Of a stretch of 7,007 nt of DNA, positions 4,266 to 7,007 are shown piece after piece (within the stretch, counting starts at the first letter, position 1; each line of letters starts with the position of its first letter). The stretch spans positions 1-7,007 of the forward strand of contig JAUVKE010000136.1 of NCBI GenBank assembly GCA_030592105.1, read 5' to 3'. A model generated the notes under the pieces. It did not search any database. It worked only from the letters and a program-made list of their open reading frames with translations, and was not told the DNA's origin. Origin of the DNA: Desulfobacteraceae bacterium (GTDB lineage Bacteria > Desulfobacterota > Desulfobacteria > Desulfobacterales > BuS5). The translations under genes and the position numbers were made by a program.

Positions 4266-6281
4266 TTATGATTGATTTACAAATTTTATAAGAATATCTC
4301 CTGCTTCCACTGCCTGACCGTTTTTAACCAGTATCTCGGCAATCTTTCCGTCACGTGGTGATGGTACTCCACTTTCCATTTTCATTGATTCAACAATAAC
4401 AAGTTCCTGACCATGATGGATTATATCCCCTTTTTTAACTTTAATATCCACAATAAGACCAGGCATAGGGCTTTCAAGTATATTTTTTACAATTAACTTT
4501 CGTGGTTCAGGCATAAAAGCTGATAATTCCCATTCCCTTGGTGTATAAATTTCAAAAGTACTTGTATTTCCGCAATATGCAACTCTGATAAAATTACCTT
4601 GATATTGAAGCCTGAACATATGTGCTTTTTCATTAATTATCAGTTTAAGCCTTCGTCTGTAAAATTCAAAGTGAGGAGTGTTTATTTTATATTCTGTGTC
4701 ATCTACATGAACATTCCAGATTTTTATAATCTGGTCACCCCTTAATTTTATTTTGAAAACCTGTTCTCCACCTTTAACAATGTAGAGATATTCTTTTTTT
4801 TGTTCCTTATGAGCTCCGACTCGGGCTGCCATTGGTTTAAGAGAGAGTCTGACCAGATTTTGTCTGTTATGGTATATAAGAGTTGCTGCAATTGCCGCAT
4901 GGCACAGATATTTTAATTTAGGCTTAATAAATGTTTCAGGATCATGAAAATGTTCTTCAATAAAATTAGTGGAAAGATCTCCTTTAATAAATGCAGGATG
5001 GTTAATCAGGGTATTGACAAAATTGACATTTGTTTTCACCCCTTCAATATGATAGCCGTTTAAAGCGTCTGTAATAGTTGCAATGACCTCATCCCTGGTT
5101 TTACCTTTGCAGATTACTTTTGCCAGCATTGAATCATAATATACTCCGACCATGCTCCCTGCATGAATACCACTATCTACACGAATATCAGTACCACTCG
5201 GTTCAGCATATCTCGTAACCATTCCTGTTGCCGGGATAAAATCTTTGGATGTGTCTTCAGCACATATTCTGGTCTCTATAGACCATCCTGAGTATTTCAG
5301 ATCTTTTTGTTTAATCTTAAGGCGTTCTCCTGAAGCAATTTTAAGTTGTAATTCAACAAGGTCAAGACCTGTAACCATTTCAGTAACAGGATGCTCTACC
5401 TGCAGGCGTGTATTCATTTCAAGAAAATAAAATTTTTTATCCGAGTCAAGTATAAACTCAACAGTTCCGGCATTGGTATAACCGGTTGCTGACGCAAAGT
5501 TGCACGCAACTTCGCCCATCTTCTGTCTGAGAGAAGAATTTACAGCAACAGAAGGAGTCTCTTCAATAATTTTTTGATAACGTCTCTGAACAGAGCATTC
5601 TCGTTCAGGGAGGAAGATTATATTCCCATGGTGATCTGCCAGGATTTGAATCTCAATATGACGCGGTCGTTTTATGAACCGTTCCAGAAAGATTTGATCA
5701 TCTCCAAAGGCATTGAGGGTTTCTTTTTTACAAGCTGAAAGAGCTTGCTCCATATCATCTTTGCAGGCAACACTCCGTATACCTTTGCCCCCACCCCCAG
5801 CCGCTGGTTTTAAAAGAACAGGATATCCTGTTTTATCAGCAGCTTCAATGGCTTCATCCAAGCTGGAAATAGCTTTGTTATAGCCAGGTATGGTGGGAAC
5901 GCCTGCTTTTTGTGCCAGATTTTTAGATACTATCTTATCTCCCATAGCTGTAATGGCTTTGGCAGGAGGGCCTATAAAAACAAGGCCGGCTGCTTGTACC
6001 ATATTACAGAATTCAGCATTTTCAGAAAGAAAACCATAGCCAGGATGAACAGCCTGGCAATGGTGACTCAATGCAACATCTATTATTTTTTGTTTGTTAA
6101 GATAAGAATCAGCAGAGTGCGGGCCGCCTATCAAAACAGCTTCATCAGCTTTTAATATGTGCAAGCCGCTTAAATCAGCTTCAGAATAAACAGTAACAGT
6201 TTTTATTTTAAGTTTTTTACAGGTTTTAATAACACGTACTGCAATTTCACCGCGGTTAGCTATAAGAATTTTATCAAACAT
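4266..6281 (-). CDS. Acyl-CoA carboxylase alpha subunit, biotin carboxylase + BCCP (PccA type)
   Basis: ATP-dependent biotin carboxylase fused to its biotin carrier; it charges biotin with bicarbonate for transfer to an acyl-CoA by the beta subunit encoded just upstream. It has 671 residues, normal for propionyl-CoA carboxylase alpha. Domains: the biotin carboxylase N-lobe from KILIANRGEIAVRV at 4-17; ATP-grasp with the glycine loop GGGGKGIR at 162-169, His208, and catalytic EMNTRLQVEHPVTE at 288-301; the C-lobe to about 445; a linking BT-type domain at about 460-590 ending PREWELSAFMP; and a biotinyl domain at about 597-668. The biotin lysine is Lys634 in ESMKMES (codon 4380-4382). Tyr235 replaces the usual His of QRRHQK. 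The start lies eight bases after the beta stop with only a weak ribosome site, suggesting coupled translation. Propionyl-CoA is the likely substrate because of the BT domain, but this is not proved. Confidence 0.95.
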   Translation of the reverse strand: MFDKILIANRGEIAVRVIKTCKKLKIKTVTVYSEADLSGLHILKADEAVLIGGPHSADSYLNKQKIIDVALSHHCQAVHPGYGFLSENAEFCNMVQAAGLVFIGPPAKAITAMGDKIVSKNLAQKAGVPTIPGYNKAISSLDEAIEAADKTGYPVLLKPAAGGGGKGIRSVACKDDMEQALSACKKETLNAFGDDQIFLERFIKRPRHIEIQILADHHGNIIFLPERECSVQRRYQKIIEETPSVAVNSSLRQKMGEVACNFASATGYTNAGTVEFILDSDKKFYFLEMNTRLQVEHPVTEMVTGLDLVELQLKIASGERLKIKQKDLKYSGWSIETRICAEDTSKDFIPATGMVTRYAEPSGTDIRVDSGIHAGSMVGVYYDSMLAKVICKGKTRDEVIATITDALNGYHIEGVKTNVNFVNTLINHPAFIKGDLSTNFIEEHFHDPETFIKPKLKYLCHAAIAATLIYHNRQNLVRLSLKPMAARVGAHKEQKKEYLYIVKGGEQVFKIKLRGDQIIKIWNVHVDDTEYKINTPHFEFYRRRLKLIINEKAHMFRLQYQGNFIRVAYCGNTSTFEIYTPREWELSAFMPEPRKLIVKNILESPMPGLIVDIKVKKGDIIHHGQELVIVESMKMESGVPSPRDGKIAEILVKNGQAVEAGDILIKFVNQS

Positions 6282-6289
6282 TTAGTGTC

Positions 6290-7007
6290 TCACAAAGGGA
6301 TATTGCCATGTTTACGCTTTGGCATTAAAGTTTTTTTATTTTCCAGGAACTGTAATGAACGTATTAATCTGTACCTGGTGTCTCTTGGAAAAATAACATC
6401 ATCAAGATAACCTCTTTTGGCAGCAAGAAAAGGATTAACAAAAGTTTTTCTATAGTCTTCCATTTTTTCCTTTAAAAGATCATCTGGGTTAGAGGCTCTT
6501 TTAATCTCTTTTTTGTGAATAATTTCTGCAGCACCTTTTGCTCCCATTACAGCAATTTCAGCAGATGGCCATGCATAATTAATATCACAGTGAATATGCT
6601 TTGAATTCATAACAAGGTATGCCCCGCCATAGGCTTTTCTTACAAGAACAGTTATTCTCGGTACAGTAGCTTCTATGAATGCAAACAAAAGCTTTGCACC
6701 ATGGCGTATTATTCCTCCATGTTCCTGATCAGGACCAGGCATAAAACCAGGTACATCAACCAGACATATCAATGGAATATTAAATGCATCGCAAAATCTT
6801 ACAAACCGGGCAGCTTTGCTTGATGCGTTGCTGTCAAGAACACCAGCTAAAACTGCAGGCTGGTTTGCGACAAGCCCGATAGTCTGCCCCCCAAGTCGTC
6901 CAAAACCGCATATAATATTTTGTGCATAATCAGGTTGAATCTCTAAAAATTCAGCTCCATCTAAAATACTGTAAATCAGAATATTCATGTTATAAGACTG
7001 ATTTGGA
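6290..7007 (-). CDS. Acyl-CoA carboxylase beta subunit, carboxyltransferase (PccB type, 5' partial)
   Basis: Crotonase-fold carboxyltransferase that moves CO2 from carboxybiotin to an acyl-CoA, probably propionyl-CoA to (S)-methylmalonyl-CoA. The frame is open to the right edge (PNQSYN precedes the first Met at 6988), so that Met is internal. About 238 residues of a roughly 510-residue protein are visible, the C-terminal half. Numbering from that Met: [21 protein letters not shown] at 14-34, [12 protein letters not shown] at 41-52, [14 protein letters not shown] at 60-73, the oxyanion-hole region [24 protein letters not shown] at 78-101, [14 protein letters not shown] at 118-131 and [17 protein letters not shown] at 137-153. 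The tail [10 protein letters not shown] is typical of the family. Leu125 stands where characterised propionyl-CoA carboxylases have Asp. It is first of the visible minus-strand operon, ahead of the alpha subunit and the sirtuin. Confidence 0.94.
   Translation of the reverse strand, partial: PNQSYNMNILIYSILDGAEFLEIQPDYAQNIICGFGRLGGQTIGLVANQPAVLAGVLDSNASSKAARFVRFCDAFNIPLICLVDVPGFMPGPDQEHGGIIRHGAKLLFAFIEATVPRITVLVRKAYGGAYLVMNSKHIHCDINYAWPSAEIAVMGAKGAAEIIHKKEIKRASNPDDLLKEKMEDYRKTFVNPFLAAKRGYLDDVIFPRDTRYRLIRSLQFLENKKTLMPKRKHGNIPL

Noticed and set aside
6986..6988. Met at 6988 as the true start of the carboxyltransferase
   Set aside because: The frame continues to the window edge with PNQSYN, which fits the family sequence before this Met, and the protein would lack its N-terminal half.

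Overview
The window looks like chromosomal DNA from an AT-rich, probably anaerobic bacterium. A sulfate reducer of the Desulfobacterota (Desulfobacterales-like) is my best guess. It rests on the style of the acyl-CoA carboxylase and sirtuin proteins and on hemL of the C5 haem pathway, and is inference only. No rRNA, tRNA, CRISPR array, transposase or integrase gene was seen.

Layout. Positions 1-735 (+) hold the 3' part of a YejB-like peptide/oligopeptide ABC transporter permease that runs off the left edge. After a 275-base gap, 1011-2297 (+) is a complete hemL (glutamate-1-semialdehyde aminomutase). A small accessory island follows at about 2298-3370 (+): an addiction-module antitoxin (2421-2648), a broken ParE/RelE-type toxin overlapping its end (2645-2814), and an intact hicB-hicA toxin-antitoxin pair (2869-3296). 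On the minus strand, reading right to left, come the C-terminal half of an acyl-CoA carboxylase carboxyltransferase (right edge to 6290), its biotin carboxylase/BCCP partner (6281-4266) and a Sir2-family deacylase (4218-3397), closely spaced and probably one operon.

The most interesting point is the hicBA segment, which has the anatomy of an integron gene cassette. Just after hicA (3295-3370) lies a compact imperfect hairpin shaped like an attC site. Its outer stem has a single bulged base, on the arm where attC sites carry an extrahelical base. Its left box (3295-3302) is the exact reverse complement of eight bases at 2809-2816. That is what the two ends of one cassette should show, because an integrated cassette carries the rest of its own attC at its 5' end. 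Closing 2810-3364 into a circle would restore a well-paired attC. The toxin similarity of the upstream pseudogene also stops at this left boundary. No integrase is visible, so this would be a lone or relic cassette.

How the genes work together: the carboxylase subunits would carboxylate a short acyl-CoA, probably propionyl-CoA to methylmalonyl-CoA. The sirtuin downstream carries the Y-x-x-R motif of class III deacylases and could remove acyl-lysine marks arising from such CoA esters. hemL and the transporter fragment appear unrelated to these.
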